This document shows, one piece after another, positions 9,902 through 19,607 of a stretch of DNA of 40,136 nucleotides. Source of the stretch: Zoogloea sp. Its GTDB lineage: Bacteria > Pseudomonadota > Gammaproteobacteria > Burkholderiales > Rhodocyclaceae. The DNA is taken from NCBI RefSeq assembly GCF_028693495.1, contig NZ_JAQUVG010000018.1, positions 1 to 40,136 on the forward strand. Direction: 5' to 3'. The position numbers and the translations under genes were made by a program. The first letter of the stretch is position 1. Each line of letters begins with the position of its first letter. A model generated the notes under the pieces. That model saw only the letters and a program-made list of their open reading frames with translations, ran no database searches and had not been told where the DNA came from.

Positions 9902-10426
9902 TCAGGCAGCCCTGCCCGCGAGCAGGGCGTTCACCCGCTTGCCGGTGGTGACGAAGTCCGCCAGGTTTTCCTGGTGAGTGGGGTGCAGGTGCAGGGTGAC
10001 AGCCTTGCTGGTGATGGTCAGGCCGCCCCGGGCATCCCGCTGGATGTAGCCATGCTGGATCAGATGGCTCACCTTGCGGCGCACGGTTTCCCGGGGGATG
10101 CCGGTCGATGCGCTGATCGCGAAGGCGTTGCAGGGACGCAGGAGCTGGCGGGTGAAGTCTTCTTCATTAGTGATGCGCAGGACGGCCATGGCCGGCTCAT
10201 CCAGGCCGAGGCCGGCCATGTTGTACAGTCCGACTTGGCCAAGCACGATGGGCAGGAGCAGGTCACCGTCGAAGGCAGCATACAAGCGCACCATGTGCCG
10301 CAGGTTGTAACGGCCGAGCAGGAGGGCGGCGGCATGCATTTCCTGGGTGACCTGGGTGTCCTTTTCTGCTGGGCTTGAATCCGCGGAGGCAGGCCCGTCG
10401 GGGTCTAGGAGCGGGGCGTAATTCAT
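9902..10426 (-). CDS. Winged helix-turn-helix DNA-binding protein, specific family not recognised
   Basis: 174 residues. The C-terminal third has a winged-helix pattern: a recognition-helix segment STGIPRETVRRKVSHLIQHG followed by a wing IQRDARGGLTIT, as in MarR/GntR/Crp-type DNA-binding domains. The N-terminal 100 residues (around RYNLRHMVRLYAAFDGDLLLPIVLGQVGLYNM) are helical with no ligand motif I recognise. The ATG at 10426 has GGAG upstream. It lies 125 bases downstream of the rlmI-like gene on the same strand and may have its own promoter in that gap. Targets are unknown. It is likely a transcriptional regulator; naming it further is not justified. Confidence 0.7.
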   Translation of the reverse strand: MNYAPLLDPDGPASADSSPAEKDTQVTQEMHAAALLLGRYNLRHMVRLYAAFDGDLLLPIVLGQVGLYNMAGLGLDEPAMAVLRITNEEDFTRQLLRPCNAFAISASTGIPRETVRRKVSHLIQHGYIQRDARGGLTITSKAVTLHLHPTHQENLADFVTTGKRVNALLAGRAA

Positions 10427-10529
10427 GGGTGTCTCCGTTGCGAGGTCCCGGACAGTGGCGATGTAACACTATTTCACTGTTCGTGCTTCCGAAGATACAC
10501 ATCCCGGCGCTCATTTTCCCGGAATAAAT

Positions 10530-10555
10530 ACCTAGAATCCGCGGTACTTTGTCAA
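10530..10555 (-). promoter_or_regulatory. Possible sigma-70 promoter for the winged-helix gene
   Basis: On the minus strand TTGACA (10555-10550) overlaps the stop codon of the rlmI-like gene, and an AT-rich TAGGTATTTATT stretch lies 15 or more bases further along. The -35 is perfect, the -10 is poor and the spacing ambiguous (15-19 bases depending on the hexamer chosen), so this is a weak call. Confidence 0.35.
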
Positions 10556-11736
10556 ACTTGGCAGGCCAGACCTTTCAGGTATTCGCCCTCGGGGACGGCC
10601 AGGCCAATGGGGTGATCCGGCGCGGCGGACAGGCGGTGCAGGATGCGTGCCTCGACGCCCACGTCGGCGGCAGCGCCGGCGATGATCTTCTGGAACAGCT
10701 CCTGGCCGATTCCGCCGGAGCAGGAATAGGTCATCAGGATGCCGCCCGGGTTGAGCAGGCGGAAGCCCAGCAGGTTGATGTCCTTGTAGGCCCGGGCAGC
10801 CCGGTCGGCATGGGCGGCCGAGGGCGCAAACTTCGGTGGATCCAGAATGATCAGGTCGAATTTGCGCCCTTCGGTCTTGAAGGCCCGCAGGGCCTGGAAC
10901 ACGTCATCCTCCTGCCAGCTGGCCCGGCTCCCGTCGAGCTGGGGATTGTGGTCGATGTTGCGTGCTGCGGTAGCCAGGGCCGGGCCGGAGGAGTCGATGG
11001 ACAGCACGCTTCGGGCTCCGCCAGCGAGGGCCTGCAGGGAAAAGCCCCCCGTGTAGCAGAAACAGTTGAGCACATCGCGGCCGGCGGAGAGCTGGCCGGT
11101 GAGAAGCCGGTTGTCCCGTTGATCCAGGTAGAAGCCGGTTTTGTGGCCGTGGACCACGTCCACCTCCATCCGCACGCCGTTCTCGACGATGGTCAGGTGG
11201 TCGGGCAATTCCCCGTGCGCCAGGCCGCTCACCGGGCCGAGGCCTTCCAGCTTGCGCACATCCGAATCCGAACGCTCATACACCGCGGTGCAGCCGGTGG
11301 CCTGAACCAGCCCGGCGACGATGGCATCCCGCCATTTGTCGGCGCCTGCGCTGGTCAGCTGGACCACCACCACGCTGGCGAAGCGGTCTGCGATCACGCC
11401 AGGCAGGCCGTCGGACTCGCCGTGGATCAGGCGCACGCCGTCCTGCTGGGCGAGCCAGGGGTGGGAGGCCCGGCGTGCCACCGAGGCCGCTACGGCCCGT
11501 TTGATGAAGGCATGGTCCACCGACTGGTCGCAGTCGAAGGTCCAGACCCGGGCCCGGATCTGCGATTCCGGCGACCAGGCGGCCCGCGCCAGGGCGCGGC
11601 CGCCTGCGTCCTTGACCAGGACCGTGTCTCCGGGGCGGGCCCGACCGTCCAGCCGCTCCACCGAGCCGGCAAAGATCCAGGGGTGACGACGGAGCAGGGA
11701 GCGTTCCTTGCCGGGCTTGAGAATGAGGTCGGCCAT
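10552..11736 (-). CDS. rlmI: Class I SAM-dependent rRNA methyltransferase, RlmI-like
   Basis: 394 residues. An N-terminal PUA-like RNA-binding domain (LKPGKERSLLRRHPWIFAGS) is followed by the EEHD-type linker and a Rossmann methyltransferase domain with motif I FCYTGGFSLQALAGGA, an acidic SAM ribose contact in SIDSS, and the catalytic-loop motif ILDPPKFAPS. This architecture matches RlmI, which makes 5-methylcytosine at position 1962 of 23S rRNA in E. coli. The cysteine after DPP in some RNA m5C enzymes is not in the same place here, and the second catalytic-region cysteine is in MTYSCSGG. It is the fourth gene of a minus-strand run that begins with the CoA-binding protein gene; a 74-base gap precedes it. 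Confidence 0.88.
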   Translation of the reverse strand: MADLILKPGKERSLLRRHPWIFAGSVERLDGRARPGDTVLVKDAGGRALARAAWSPESQIRARVWTFDCDQSVDHAFIKRAVAASVARRASHPWLAQQDGVRLIHGESDGLPGVIADRFASVVVVQLTSAGADKWRDAIVAGLVQATGCTAVYERSDSDVRKLEGLGPVSGLAHGELPDHLTIVENGVRMEVDVVHGHKTGFYLDQRDNRLLTGQLSAGRDVLNCFCYTGGFSLQALAGGARSVLSIDSSGPALATAARNIDHNPQLDGSRASWQEDDVFQALRAFKTEGRKFDLIILDPPKFAPSAAHADRAARAYKDINLLGFRLLNPGGILMTYSCSGGIGQELFQKIIAGAAADVGVEARILHRLSAAPDHPIGLAVPEGEYLKGLACQV

Positions 11737-11758
11737 GGGGATGAAGAATGAGGTGTGA

Positions 11759-11780
11759 GGGGAGGGAGGGGGCTGGGGGG
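11759..11780 (+). other. G-quadruplex-type G-run cluster upstream of rlmI
   Basis: Four G-runs of 4, 3, 5 and 6 bases are separated by one- or two-base spacers. The cluster lies in the gap between the DUF484 gene and rlmI, on the strand opposite to both genes, so the transcript would carry the C-rich complement. Confidence 0.5.
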
Positions 11781-11810
11781 CGCTGGCGTGAATCTTGGCT
11801 AATGGGCCCT

Positions 11811-12461
11811 TCAGCCTAGCTGGCGGCGGAGGGCGCAGGACACCATTTCACCGATACGGGTCAGGTAGAGGGTACCCATCTCGGCATAGAAGCGCTCCGG
11901 GTCCTCGCTGCCCATGGCGAGCAGGCCAAAGGTCTGTTCGTCCCGGCGCAGGGGCACCAGGGCCACCGAGCGCATCAGGCGGCTGGCGGGCCCGAACCAC
12001 AGGGTGATCTCCCGCAGGGGGGGAGGGCCGCAGTGCGGTTCCACCAGATCGCCGGCAAAGAAGCGGATGTCTTCTGCTACCGGCAGGAACTCGGGGCCGC
12101 CGCGGGACAGGACGCTGTTCCAGACCCGGAAGGCCACGTGGGGCACTGCGAAGTCTTCCCGCAGGTGCACGTAGGTGGCCTGGCGGATGGATTCGAAATC
12201 CTCTGCCTCCAGCAGGGACAGGCTCAGCCGATGCACCTTGGTGCTGATGCCGTCGTTTTCCTCGCCGAAGCCCAGGAGCTCGGCGAACTTGTCCTCCAGG
12301 TGGGCAATGCGTCCCCGCAGGGCCAGCAACTGCCGTTCCGTCAGGGAGATGGCCTGTCCGGTGTGGGGGTGGGTGACCTGGAGATCGGCCAGCAGGCTGG
12401 AGTGCCGGTCGAAAAAATCCGGGTTCTCCTTGAGGAAGGCGATGATGTCGGAAGGGTTCAT
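11811..12461 (-). CDS. DUF484 family protein
   Basis: 216 residues. The N-terminal segment [20 protein letters not shown] and the following coiled-coil-like stretch ([25 protein letters not shown]) are characteristic of DUF484; the C-terminal part resembles a GAF-like sensor domain. Function is unknown. In many proteobacteria DUF484 genes sit between dapF and xerC. Here it follows dapF with a four-base ATGA overlap, but the next gene is rlmI rather than xerC. The translational coupling to dapF is clear from the sequence. Confidence 0.88.
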   Translation of the reverse strand: MNPSDIIAFLKENPDFFDRHSSLLADLQVTHPHTGQAISLTERQLLALRGRIAHLEDKFAELLGFGEENDGISTKVHRLSLSLLEAEDFESIRQATYVHLREDFAVPHVAFRVWNSVLSRGGPEFLPVAEDIRFFAGDLVEPHCGPPPLREITLWFGPASRLMRSVALVPLRRDEQTFGLLAMGSEDPERFYAEMGTLYLTRIGEMVSCALRRQLG

Positions 12462-13297
12462 GGCAGGCTGATCTGACCGGAGAAGACGGTGACGGCGGGG
12501 CCCGTCATCAGGACCGGAGTGCCGATGCCGTTCCAGGCAATGGTGAGTTCGCCGCCGCGGGTTTCCACGGTCACGGGGGAGACCACCAGGCCGCGCAGGA
12601 TGCCGCTGACTACCGCAGCGCAGGCACCTGTACCGCAGGCCAGGGTTTCCCCGGCACCCCGCTCAAAAACCCGCAGGCGCACCCGGTGTGCATCCACCAC
12701 CTGCAGGAAGCCCGCGTTGACCCGGGCGGGGAAGCGGGGATGGTGCTCGATCAGCGGACCCTGTTCGCCTACCGGGGCCGTGTCCACGTCGGCCACCACC
12801 TGTACTGCATGGGGATTGCCCATGCTGACGGCGGTGATCGCCACCCGGGTACCGGCCACATCGAGGGGTTGGACGTAGGCGTCCGAATCGCTGATGAAGG
12901 GAACGTCGGCCGGGTTCAGCACCGGTACGCCCATGTCCACGGTCACGTTGCCGTCGGCTTCCAGGCGGGGGGTGATGATGCCTCGCTTGGTTTCGACGCG
13001 GATCTCCCGTTTGTCGGTGAGGCCCTGGTCGAATACGAAGCGGGCGAAGCAGCGGGCACCGTTGCCGCATTGCTCCACCTCGCCGCCGTCAGCGTTGAAG
13101 ATCCGGTAGCGGAAGTCCACGCCCGGCTGGGTAGCGGGCTCCACCACCAGAAGCTGATCACAGCCGACCCCGAAATGACGGTCGGCCAGCTGGCGGACCA
13201 GGGTTTCGGTGAGGAGAATCTCCTGGCGGACGGCATCGATCATCACGAAATCGTTGCCAAGGCCCTGCATCTTGCTGAAGGAAAGTGTGCGGCTCAT
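12458..13297 (-). CDS. dapF: Diaminopimelate epimerase
   Basis: 279 residues. The start is set at the ATG at 13297 ([21 protein letters not shown]), the conserved DapF N-terminus, although the frame is open far upstream through a different gene. The two catalytic cysteines are visible: C77 in EQCGNGARC and C221 in ACGTGACAA. The enzyme converts LL- to meso-diaminopimelate for lysine and peptidoglycan synthesis, using the two cysteines as acid and base. The start overlaps the stop of the CoA-binding gene by four bases, and its stop overlaps the DUF484 start, so the three genes are translated as a coupled unit. Confidence 0.97.
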   Translation of the reverse strand: MSRTLSFSKMQGLGNDFVMIDAVRQEILLTETLVRQLADRHFGVGCDQLLVVEPATQPGVDFRYRIFNADGGEVEQCGNGARCFARFVFDQGLTDKREIRVETKRGIITPRLEADGNVTVDMGVPVLNPADVPFISDSDAYVQPLDVAGTRVAITAVSMGNPHAVQVVADVDTAPVGEQGPLIEHHPRFPARVNAGFLQVVDAHRVRLRVFERGAGETLACGTGACAAVVSGILRGLVVSPVTVETRGGELTIAWNGIGTPVLMTGPAVTVFSGQISLP

Positions 13298-13710
13298 GGG
13301 ACAATGTGCTCTATGTAGTCCCGCCAGAGGCAGCGGTCCATCACCACGGTGATTCCGGCGGCGCGGGCCCTCTCGGCGGCTTCTTGATTGACGACCCCGT
13401 CCTGCAGCCACAGGCGCTTGATGCCGAGGGCGATGCATTCGTCCACGATCGGGCCCACCTCGTCGCCGGCGCGGAAAACGTTCACCAGGTCTACGGGGAA
13501 GGGAATGTCGGCAAGCCGCGGGTAAGCCTGTTCTCCGAGAATTTCGGTGACGGCCGGGCGCACCGGTACGATGCGGTAGCCGAAGCCCTGCATCGCCCGG
13601 GAAACCCGGTAGCTGGGGCGTTCCGGACGGGGTGATAGGCCGACGACGGCAAGCGTCCGGATCTCCTGCAGCAGGCTGCGGATCTGGTCGGGACTGGGAT
13701 TGGTAAACAT
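13294..13710 (-). CDS. CoA-binding domain protein, YccU-like
   Basis: 138 residues forming a single Rossmann-type CoA-binding domain: [20 protein letters not shown] near the N-terminus with the nucleotide loop, YRIVPVRP for the second strand, and the conserved [13 protein letters not shown] and LWLQDGVVN segments. E. coli YccU is the closest named type. It resembles the N-terminal part of succinyl-CoA synthetase alpha but has no catalytic His domain, so it probably binds CoA or a related nucleotide without ligase activity. It heads the minus-strand run into dapF and is divergent from sppA, with 83 bases between the starts. Confidence 0.88.
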   Translation of the reverse strand: MFTNPSPDQIRSLLQEIRTLAVVGLSPRPERPSYRVSRAMQGFGYRIVPVRPAVTEILGEQAYPRLADIPFPVDLVNVFRAGDEVGPIVDECIALGIKRLWLQDGVVNQEAAERARAAGITVVMDRCLWRDYIEHIVP

Positions 13711-13793
13711 GGCGGGATTCTACCGGATTGCCGGAACCCGCGAAGCTTGGGGCAGCTGCGGCTGTCGGGCCGGGTGCCCATGGAGAGGAAGCA

Positions 13794-15626
13794 ATGGATC
13801 GGAATGCACGGCCCGGGGTCGTGAGAGGGCTGTTTTCGTGGATCTGGCGGACGATCGATCGTTTTCGCCAGGTGAGTCTCAACCTGATTTTTCTCGCGGT
13901 GCTGGCTTTTCTGGTGGCTGGCTGGTGGGCGTCCCGTCCGCCACCGCTGCCTGTTGACGCAGCCCTGTTGATTGCGCCCAGCGGCCAGCTGGTGGAGCAG
14001 CGCACTGCCCGCAGTCCGATGGCCGTGCTGCAGGGCTCCGACGGTATCCGCCAGGTGCTCCTGCGGGACGTGGTCGAAGCGATCCGTTTCGCCACCACGG
14101 ACAGCCACATCAAGGCCCTGGTCATTGAGGTGGATGGCCTTGCCGGCGCAGGTCTGTCCAAGCTGGAGGAGATTGCCGCCGCCGTGGCGGATTTCCGCCA
14201 GGCGGGCAAGAAGGTGTATGCCCACGGCAAGAACTTCAGCCAGCTCCAGTATCACCTGGGCGCCCAGGCCGATGAGGTATACCTGAGCCCCGACGGATAT
14301 GTGCTGCTGACCGGCTTGGGTCGCTATCCCACCTACTTCAAGGGTCTGTTCGATCAGGTCGGGGTGAGGATGCAGGTGTTCCGGGTCGGTACCTACAAGT
14401 CCTTCGTGGAGCCCTATACCCGCAGCGACATGTCGGAGGAAGACCGGCAGGCTACCCGGCTGTACCTGGACGCGGCGTGGCAGGCCTTCCAGGCCGACAT
14501 CCTGAAGGTTCGCCCCCAGGCGGCCCCCCATCTGGCCCGCTACACCGCCGATGCGTCGGCGGTGCTGGCCGAGTCCGCTGGGGACGCTGCCCGGATGGCC
14601 CTGGCAGCGGGCCTCGTGGATGGTCTCAAGACGGCCGATCAGTGGCGGGACTTCCTGAAGGAGAAGATCGGCCCCAGCGATGACGGCAAGCACTACAAGC
14701 ACGTGGATATGGCCACCTACGTGGCCCACAAGAGGGGCGCGCTGCCTGACCACGCGGCGCAGGTGGGCATCCTGGTGGCCCAGGGGGCCATTGCCGATGG
14801 AGAGCAGCCTTCCGGCGTGGTGGGGGGGGACACCCTCGCTGGCTTGATCCGTCAGGCGCGGGAGGACGACAACGTGAAGGCGGTGGTGCTGCGGGTGGAT
14901 AGTCCGGGCGGCAGCGCCACGGCGTCCGAGGTGATCCGCCGGGAACTGGAGCTGACCCGCCAGGCGGGCAAGCCGGTGGTGGTCTCCATGAGCTCGGTGG
15001 CGGCCTCCGGCGGCTACTGGATTGCCATGGGAGCGGACGAGGTGTGGGCCAGCCCCACCACCCTGACCGGATCCATCGGCATCTTCGCGATGATGCCGGA
15101 CCTTTCAGGGCCGATGTCCAGGCTCGGCCTGGCCGTGGATGGGGTGGGCACCACGCCGCTGGCCAACGGCATCGATCCCCGCCGTCCCCTGGATCCTCAG
15201 GTGGCCAGCCTGCTCCAGCAGAGCATCGAGCATGGCTACCGGCGTTTCCTCGAGTTGGTGGCCCAGGGGCGCAAGATGGATCTGGCCGCGGTGGATCAGG
15301 TGGCCCAGGGGCGGGTCTGGCTGGGCAGTCAGGCCAAGGAGCAGGGGCTTGTGGATCACCTCGGCGGGCTGGAGGCCGCGATCCGGGCCGCGGCAGCCCG
15401 GGCCAAGCTCACCGAGTATTCAGTGAGCTACGTGGAAAAGCCCCTTTCTCCCAGAGATCAGTTGCTGTCCAGGCTGCTGGATAACGGTGAGAGTGGCGAG
15501 AACGCCCGGCTCCGTCCGTCCCTCGTGGAGCAGTCCCTCGATCGTCTGAAGGCCGAGCTCCAGGCCTTGAGCCTGTGGAACGATCCGGGACAGGCGTATC
15601 TGCATTGCCTGTGTGAGGCGCCCTGA
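13794..15626 (+). CDS. sppA: Signal peptide peptidase SppA, 67K type
   Basis: 610 residues, close to the usual length of the long form. The ATG at 13794 is preceded by GGAGAGG and gives a short cytoplasmic N-terminus then one membrane anchor (residues about 27-46, [17 protein letters not shown]). Two tandem SppA domains follow. The catalytic Lys is K202 in GTYKSFVEP and the nucleophile Ser is S405 in AASGGYWIA, as in the E. coli enzyme where they also come from different domains. It degrades signal peptides left in the membrane after secretion. The frame is open further upstream but lacks family similarity there. It converges on the DUF2782 gene. Confidence 0.96.
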   Translation: MDRNARPGVVRGLFSWIWRTIDRFRQVSLNLIFLAVLAFLVAGWWASRPPPLPVDAALLIAPSGQLVEQRTARSPMAVLQGSDGIRQVLLRDVVEAIRFATTDSHIKALVIEVDGLAGAGLSKLEEIAAAVADFRQAGKKVYAHGKNFSQLQYHLGAQADEVYLSPDGYVLLTGLGRYPTYFKGLFDQVGVRMQVFRVGTYKSFVEPYTRSDMSEEDRQATRLYLDAAWQAFQADILKVRPQAAPHLARYTADASAVLAESAGDAARMALAAGLVDGLKTADQWRDFLKEKIGPSDDGKHYKHVDMATYVAHKRGALPDHAAQVGILVAQGAIADGEQPSGVVGGDTLAGLIRQAREDDNVKAVVLRVDSPGGSATASEVIRRELELTRQAGKPVVVSMSSVAASGGYWIAMGADEVWASPTTLTGSIGIFAMMPDLSGPMSRLGLAVDGVGTTPLANGIDPRRPLDPQVASLLQQSIEHGYRRFLELVAQGRKMDLAAVDQVAQGRVWLGSQAKEQGLVDHLGGLEAAIRAAAARAKLTEYSVSYVEKPLSPRDQLLSRLLDNGESGENARLRPSLVEQSLDRLKAELQALSLWNDPGQAYLHCLCEAP

Positions 15627-15633
15627 GACTCCG

Positions 15634-15664
15634 GGTGCCTGCCGCGGGAAGCCGCGGCCGCACC
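15634..15664. terminator. Hairpin between convergent sppA and DUF2782 genes
   Basis: Outer arms GGTGC (15634-15638) and GCACC (15660-15664) enclose an inner 7-bp stem (15641-15647 with 15652-15658) closed by a GAAG loop. It lies midway between two convergent stops. There is no U-run, so any termination would be bidirectional and perhaps Rho-assisted. Confidence 0.4.
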
Positions 15665-15673
15665 TGACAAACC

Positions 15674-16012
15674 TCACCAGCGCTTGATCACCCACCTGGG
15701 CACGCGGACGCCCTCGTCGTGGGCGCTGCGACGGCTGAAGTCGCCGTTGCCCACATCGTCGTAGAGATAGTAGGCCGGCCCGTTGGGCGGGGTGACCTTG
15801 ATCATGTAAAGCTGGCCATTGACGCGGAATTCCTCGACGGTGTCCTCGCCCTTCTTCGTGATGGTGACCTGGGGTTCCACCTCCTGATCCAGCTCCAGGC
15901 CCGGAGGCGGAGGGGGGGGTTCGGGCAGGGGTTCGAGATTCTGGGGCTGCTGGGCCCAGGCCGGGACGGCGAGGACGATGAGCAGGGCGGCAGTGCAAAG
16001 GGCGCGGGGCAT
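15674..16012 (-). CDS. DUF2782 family secreted or periplasmic protein
   Basis: 112 residues. The ATG at 16012 is chosen because it gives a typical signal peptide (MPRALCTAALLIVLAVPAWA, cleavage after AWA) and has an AGGAG upstream; the frame is open 16 codons earlier without these features. After a proline-rich linker (residues about 27-37) comes the DUF2782 core with ITKKGEDTVEEFRVNG and the C-terminal YDDVGNGDF...RWVIKRW. DUF2782 proteins are small envelope proteins of unknown role in beta- and gammaproteobacteria, often encoded near polA or thrB. Here polA is about 800 bases away with the LOG gene between. Confidence 0.85.
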   Translation of the reverse strand: MPRALCTAALLIVLAVPAWAQQPQNLEPLPEPPPPPPGLELDQEVEPQVTITKKGEDTVEEFRVNGQLYMIKVTPPNGPAYYLYDDVGNGDFSRRSAHDEGVRVPRWVIKRW

Positions 16013-16056
16013 GAGGGTCTCCTGATATGCCGCGATTGTAACCCGGGTGCCGGGGC

Positions 16057-16782
16057 TCACAGGTTGAGCATCAGTTCGTGCTCTTCCGGCAGGGGCAGGA
16101 AGCCGCGGGTCTGGTAGTGGGTGAAAATGGCATCCACGACTTTTTCCGGTTCGTCGATCACCTGGATCAGGTTCATGTCGTCCGGGTGAATCATGCCTTC
16201 CTCCACCAGGCGGTCCCTGAACCAGTCGATCAGGCCGCGCCAGAAGGGCTCGTGGACCAGGATCACCGGGATCTTGCGGCTCTTGCCGGTCTGGATCAGG
16301 GTCATCGCCTCCAGCATCTCGTCCAGGGTTCCGAAGCCGCCCGGCATCACCACGTAGGCCACCGCAAACTTGACGAACATGAACTTGCGGGCAAAGAAGT
16401 GCTGGAAGGTCTGGGAGATGTCCTGGTAGGGGTTGGCCTGCTGCTCCATGGGCAACTGGATGTTGAGCCCGACGCTGGGGGATTTGCCGAAGTAGGCGCC
16501 CTTGTTGGCCGCCTCCATGATGCCCGGGCCGCCGCCCGAAATGACCGAGAAGCCGGCGTCCGACAGCAGCCGGGCGATGCGTTCGGTCTTTTGATAGTAG
16601 GGGTGGTCGGGCTTGGTGCGGGCGCTGCCGAAGATCGATACGGCAGGGCGGATCGGCTTGAGGCGCTCAGTGGCCTCGACGAACTCTGCCATAATCCCGA
16701 AAATCCGCCACGACTCCCGGGCCGTGAAGTTCTGGGCCGCCGTGCTCGGAGCCATCCGGGGAAGTTTGTCTTTTGCTGTCAT
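16057..16782 (-). CDS. LOG family (TIGR00730-type) Rossmann protein
   Basis: 241 residues. The nucleotide-binding loop is VISGGGPGIMEAANKGA and the LOG signature is PGGFGTLDEMLE, the pattern of cytokinin-activating phosphoribohydrolases (LOG) once annotated as lysine decarboxylases. Bacterial relatives hydrolyse nucleoside monophosphates to base plus ribose-5-phosphate. The N-terminal 35 residues before PAVSIFGSAR are longer than in the shortest members. The start at 16782 has no strong ribosome site, and a second ATG nine codons in is possible. It is divergent from polA with fewer than 60 bases between. Confidence 0.88.
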   Translation of the reverse strand: MTAKDKLPRMAPSTAAQNFTARESWRIFGIMAEFVEATERLKPIRPAVSIFGSARTKPDHPYYQKTERIARLLSDAGFSVISGGGPGIMEAANKGAYFGKSPSVGLNIQLPMEQQANPYQDISQTFQHFFARKFMFVKFAVAYVVMPGGFGTLDEMLEAMTLIQTGKSRKIPVILVHEPFWRGLIDWFRDRLVEEGMIHPDDMNLIQVIDEPEKVVDAIFTHYQTRGFLPLPEEHELMLNL

Positions 16783-16840
16783 TTTTCTTGTAAGGAGTGA
16801 GGGGTGAGGGGTGCCGGTCGCCGCTCAGCCTTGCATGCCC

Positions 16841-19564
16841 ATGCCTACCTTGTTGCTCGTCGACGGTTCCAGCTATCTGTACCGTGCCTTCCATGCCCTG
16901 CCCGACCTGCGGAACTCCGCGGGTGAGCCGACCGGTGCCGTGCGCGGGGTCCTTTCCATGCTACGTCGCCTCGAATCCGACTACAAGGCGGAATACCGGG
17001 CCTGTGTGTTCGATGCTAAGGGCAAGACCTTCCGGGACGACTGGTATCCGGAGTACAAGGCCCAGCGTCCACCCATGCCGGAAGACCTGCGTGCCCAGAT
17101 CGAGCCCCTCCACGAGGCCGTGAAGGCCGAGGGCTGGCCTCTGATCATGGAAGAGGGGGTCGAAGCCGACGACGTGATCGGTACCCTGACCCGTCAGGCT
17201 GTCGAGGCGGGGTGGGAGGTAGTGATCTCCACCGGCGACAAGGATCTGACCCAGCTGGTCCAGCCCGGCGTGCGCTGGGTCAACACTATGAGCGAGGAAG
17301 TGCTGGATGAGGCGGGCGTCAGGGCCAAGTTCGGTGTGCCACCGAACCTCATCGTCGACTACCTGACCCTGATCGGCGACACCGTGGATAACGTGCCCGG
17401 GGTGGAAAAATGCGGTCCCAAGACCGCGGTCAAATGGCTCACCGAATACGGCAGCCTGGACAAGCTGGTCGCCAGTGCCGACAAGGTGGGCGGCAAGGTT
17501 GGCGAGAACCTGCGCAAGCATCTGGACTTCCTGCCCCTGGGGCGCCGGCTGGTCACGGTGGTGACCGACCTCAAGCTGCCCGTCGGGCCTGCGGACCTTC
17601 CTGCCCGGGAGGACGACAAGGTGGCCCTCGCGGCGATCTACCGGCGCATGGAGTTCAAGGGCTGGCTCAAGGAGCTCGAGTCCGGCACCCATCGCGCCGC
17701 GCCTGCCCCTGCGGGCGAAGCGGCCGTCGTCGCTCCCCTGGGTGAGCCCGGTGCCCATCGTACGGGCTACGAAACCCTGCTTGACTGGGCTGCCTTCGAC
17801 GCCTGGCTGACGAAAATTTCCGCCGCCGAACTCACTGCCTTCGACACCGAGACCACCGGCCTCGACCCACTGGCTGCCACCCTGGTGGGCATGTCCTTCG
17901 CCATCGTGGAGGGCGAAGCCGCCTACCTGCCCCTGAGCCACGGTTACGCAGATGCACCGGCGCAGCTGCCGCTGGCCGAGGTGCTGGCCAGACTGACGCC
18001 CTGGCTCGAATCCGAGGCCCACCGCAAGCTCGGCCAGAACCTCAAGTACGACGCCCACATCCTGGCCAACCACGGTATCGCCCTGGCGGGCATTGCCGAA
18101 GACACCCTCCTTGAGTCCTACATCCTGGAGAGCGACCAGTCCCACGACATGGACTCCCTGGCCAGCCGTCATCTGGGCCTCAAGACCCTCACTTACACCG
18201 AGGTCTGTGGCAAGGGTGCGAAGCAGATCGGTTTTGGCGAGGTGGAGCTGGCCCGGGCCACTGAATATGCCGCCGAGGACGCGGACATCACCCTGCGCCT
18301 CCACCACGTGCTCTCCGCCCAGCTGGCGGCCGAGCCGGCCCTGGCGGCCCTGTACCGGGATGTGGAGCTGCCCACCGCCCGGGTGCTCTTCGAGATGGAG
18401 CGCAACGGAGTGCTGATCGACGACTTCCTGCTCGCCCAGCATTCCGAGGAGCTGGGGCGCCGCCTCCACGAGCTGGAGCAGCAGGCCCATGAACTGGCTG
18501 GCCGGCCCTTCAACCTGGGTTCGCCCAAGCAGCTCGGCGAGATCTTGTTTACCCAGCTCGGCCTGCCGGTGGTCAAGAAGACCGCCACCGGTCAGCCCTC
18601 CACCGACGAGGATGTGCTGACCCAGCTGGCTGAGGACTACCCTCTGCCCAAGCTCCTGCTCGAACACCGCAGCCTCGCCAAGCTGAAGAACACCTACGCC
18701 GACAAGCTGCCCCAGATGGTCAACCCGAAGACCGGCCGGGTGCACACCAGCTTCAGCCAGGCGGTGGCGGTGACTGGACGGCTGGCCAGCTCCGAGCCCA
18801 ACCTGCAGAACATTCCGATCCGTACCCCGGAGGGGCGGCGCATCCGGGCGGCCTTCATCGCCCCGGCCGGGCACAAGATCGTGTCCGCCGACTATTCCCA
18901 GATCGAGCTGCGCATCATGGCCCACCTCTCCGGCGACAAGGGCTTGCTGGAGGCGTTTGCCAAGGGTGAGGATGTGCACCGGGCCACCGCCGCCGAGATC
19001 TTCGGCGTGACGCCGCTGGAGGTCAGCAGCGAACAGCGCCGCTACGCCAAGGTGATCAATTTCGGCCTGATCTACGGCATGAGTGCCCACGGTCTGGCCA
19101 AGAACCTGGGGATCGAACGGGCCGCTGCCGCCAGTTACATCGAGCGCTACTTCGCACGCTATCCGGGCGTCGCCGCCTACATGGAGCGCACCCGTGCCGA
19201 GGCCAAGGCCCAGGGCTATGTGGAGACCGTGTTCGGCCGCCGCCTGCACCTGCCGGACATCCGCGCCCAGCAGGTGGGACGGCGCCAGGGCGCCGAGCGG
19301 GCGGCGATCAATGCGCCCATGCAGGGCACCGCCGCCGACCTGATCAAGAAGGCCATGATCGTCACGTCTGCCTGGCTCCGGGAGGCCGGAGTGCGCTCCC
19401 GGCTGATCCTGCAGGTCCATGATGAACTGGTCCTGGAGGTCCCCGAGGACGAGCTGGCGCTGATCCGGGAGACCTTGCCCCGGCTGATGGCGGGTGTGGC
19501 GCAACTTTCGGTGCCGCTGGTTGCCGAAGTCGGGTCTGGTGCCAATTGGGACGAGGCTCACTGA
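16841..19564 (+). CDS. polA: DNA polymerase I
   Basis: 907 residues, close to the family norm. N-terminal 5'-nuclease domain opens with LLLVDGSSYLYRAFHA and includes the DADDVIG-type helix (EADDVIGTL); the 3'-5' exonuclease domain has its DxE motif intact at D335/E337 (DTETTGL), so proofreading is predicted; the polymerase domain has motif A with D684 (DYSQIELRI), the motif B segment RRYAKVINFGLIYG, and motif C with D861 (VHDELVLEV). It fills gaps in repair and removes Okazaki primers. The ATG at 16841 is chosen on homology; an in-frame ATG at 16835 and a GTG at 16811, 13 bases after AAGGAG, are alternatives that add 2 or 10 residues. Confidence 0.97.
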   Translation: MPTLLLVDGSSYLYRAFHALPDLRNSAGEPTGAVRGVLSMLRRLESDYKAEYRACVFDAKGKTFRDDWYPEYKAQRPPMPEDLRAQIEPLHEAVKAEGWPLIMEEGVEADDVIGTLTRQAVEAGWEVVISTGDKDLTQLVQPGVRWVNTMSEEVLDEAGVRAKFGVPPNLIVDYLTLIGDTVDNVPGVEKCGPKTAVKWLTEYGSLDKLVASADKVGGKVGENLRKHLDFLPLGRRLVTVVTDLKLPVGPADLPAREDDKVALAAIYRRMEFKGWLKELESGTHRAAPAPAGEAAVVAPLGEPGAHRTGYETLLDWAAFDAWLTKISAAELTAFDTETTGLDPLAATLVGMSFAIVEGEAAYLPLSHGYADAPAQLPLAEVLARLTPWLESEAHRKLGQNLKYDAHILANHGIALAGIAEDTLLESYILESDQSHDMDSLASRHLGLKTLTYTEVCGKGAKQIGFGEVELARATEYAAEDADITLRLHHVLSAQLAAEPALAALYRDVELPTARVLFEMERNGVLIDDFLLAQHSEELGRRLHELEQQAHELAGRPFNLGSPKQLGEILFTQLGLPVVKKTATGQPSTDEDVLTQLAEDYPLPKLLLEHRSLAKLKNTYADKLPQMVNPKTGRVHTSFSQAVAVTGRLASSEPNLQNIPIRTPEGRRIRAAFIAPAGHKIVSADYSQIELRIMAHLSGDKGLLEAFAKGEDVHRATAAEIFGVTPLEVSSEQRRYAKVINFGLIYGMSAHGLAKNLGIERAAAASYIERYFARYPGVAAYMERTRAEAKAQGYVETVFGRRLHLPDIRAQQVGRRQGAERAAINAPMQGTAADLIKKAMIVTSAWLREAGVRSRLILQVHDELVLEVPEDELALIRETLPRLMAGVAQLSVPLVAEVGSGANWDEAH

Positions 19565-19607
19565 GGCCCTCGCCCCCTGCGCTCCACTGTTTCGGAAAAC
19601 CCTCCCC

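Noticed and set aside
13298-14230. Upstream extension of the dapF frame into sppA
   Set aside because: DapF similarity begins at the ATG at 13297; the extension runs through the CoA-binding gene and antisense to sppA.
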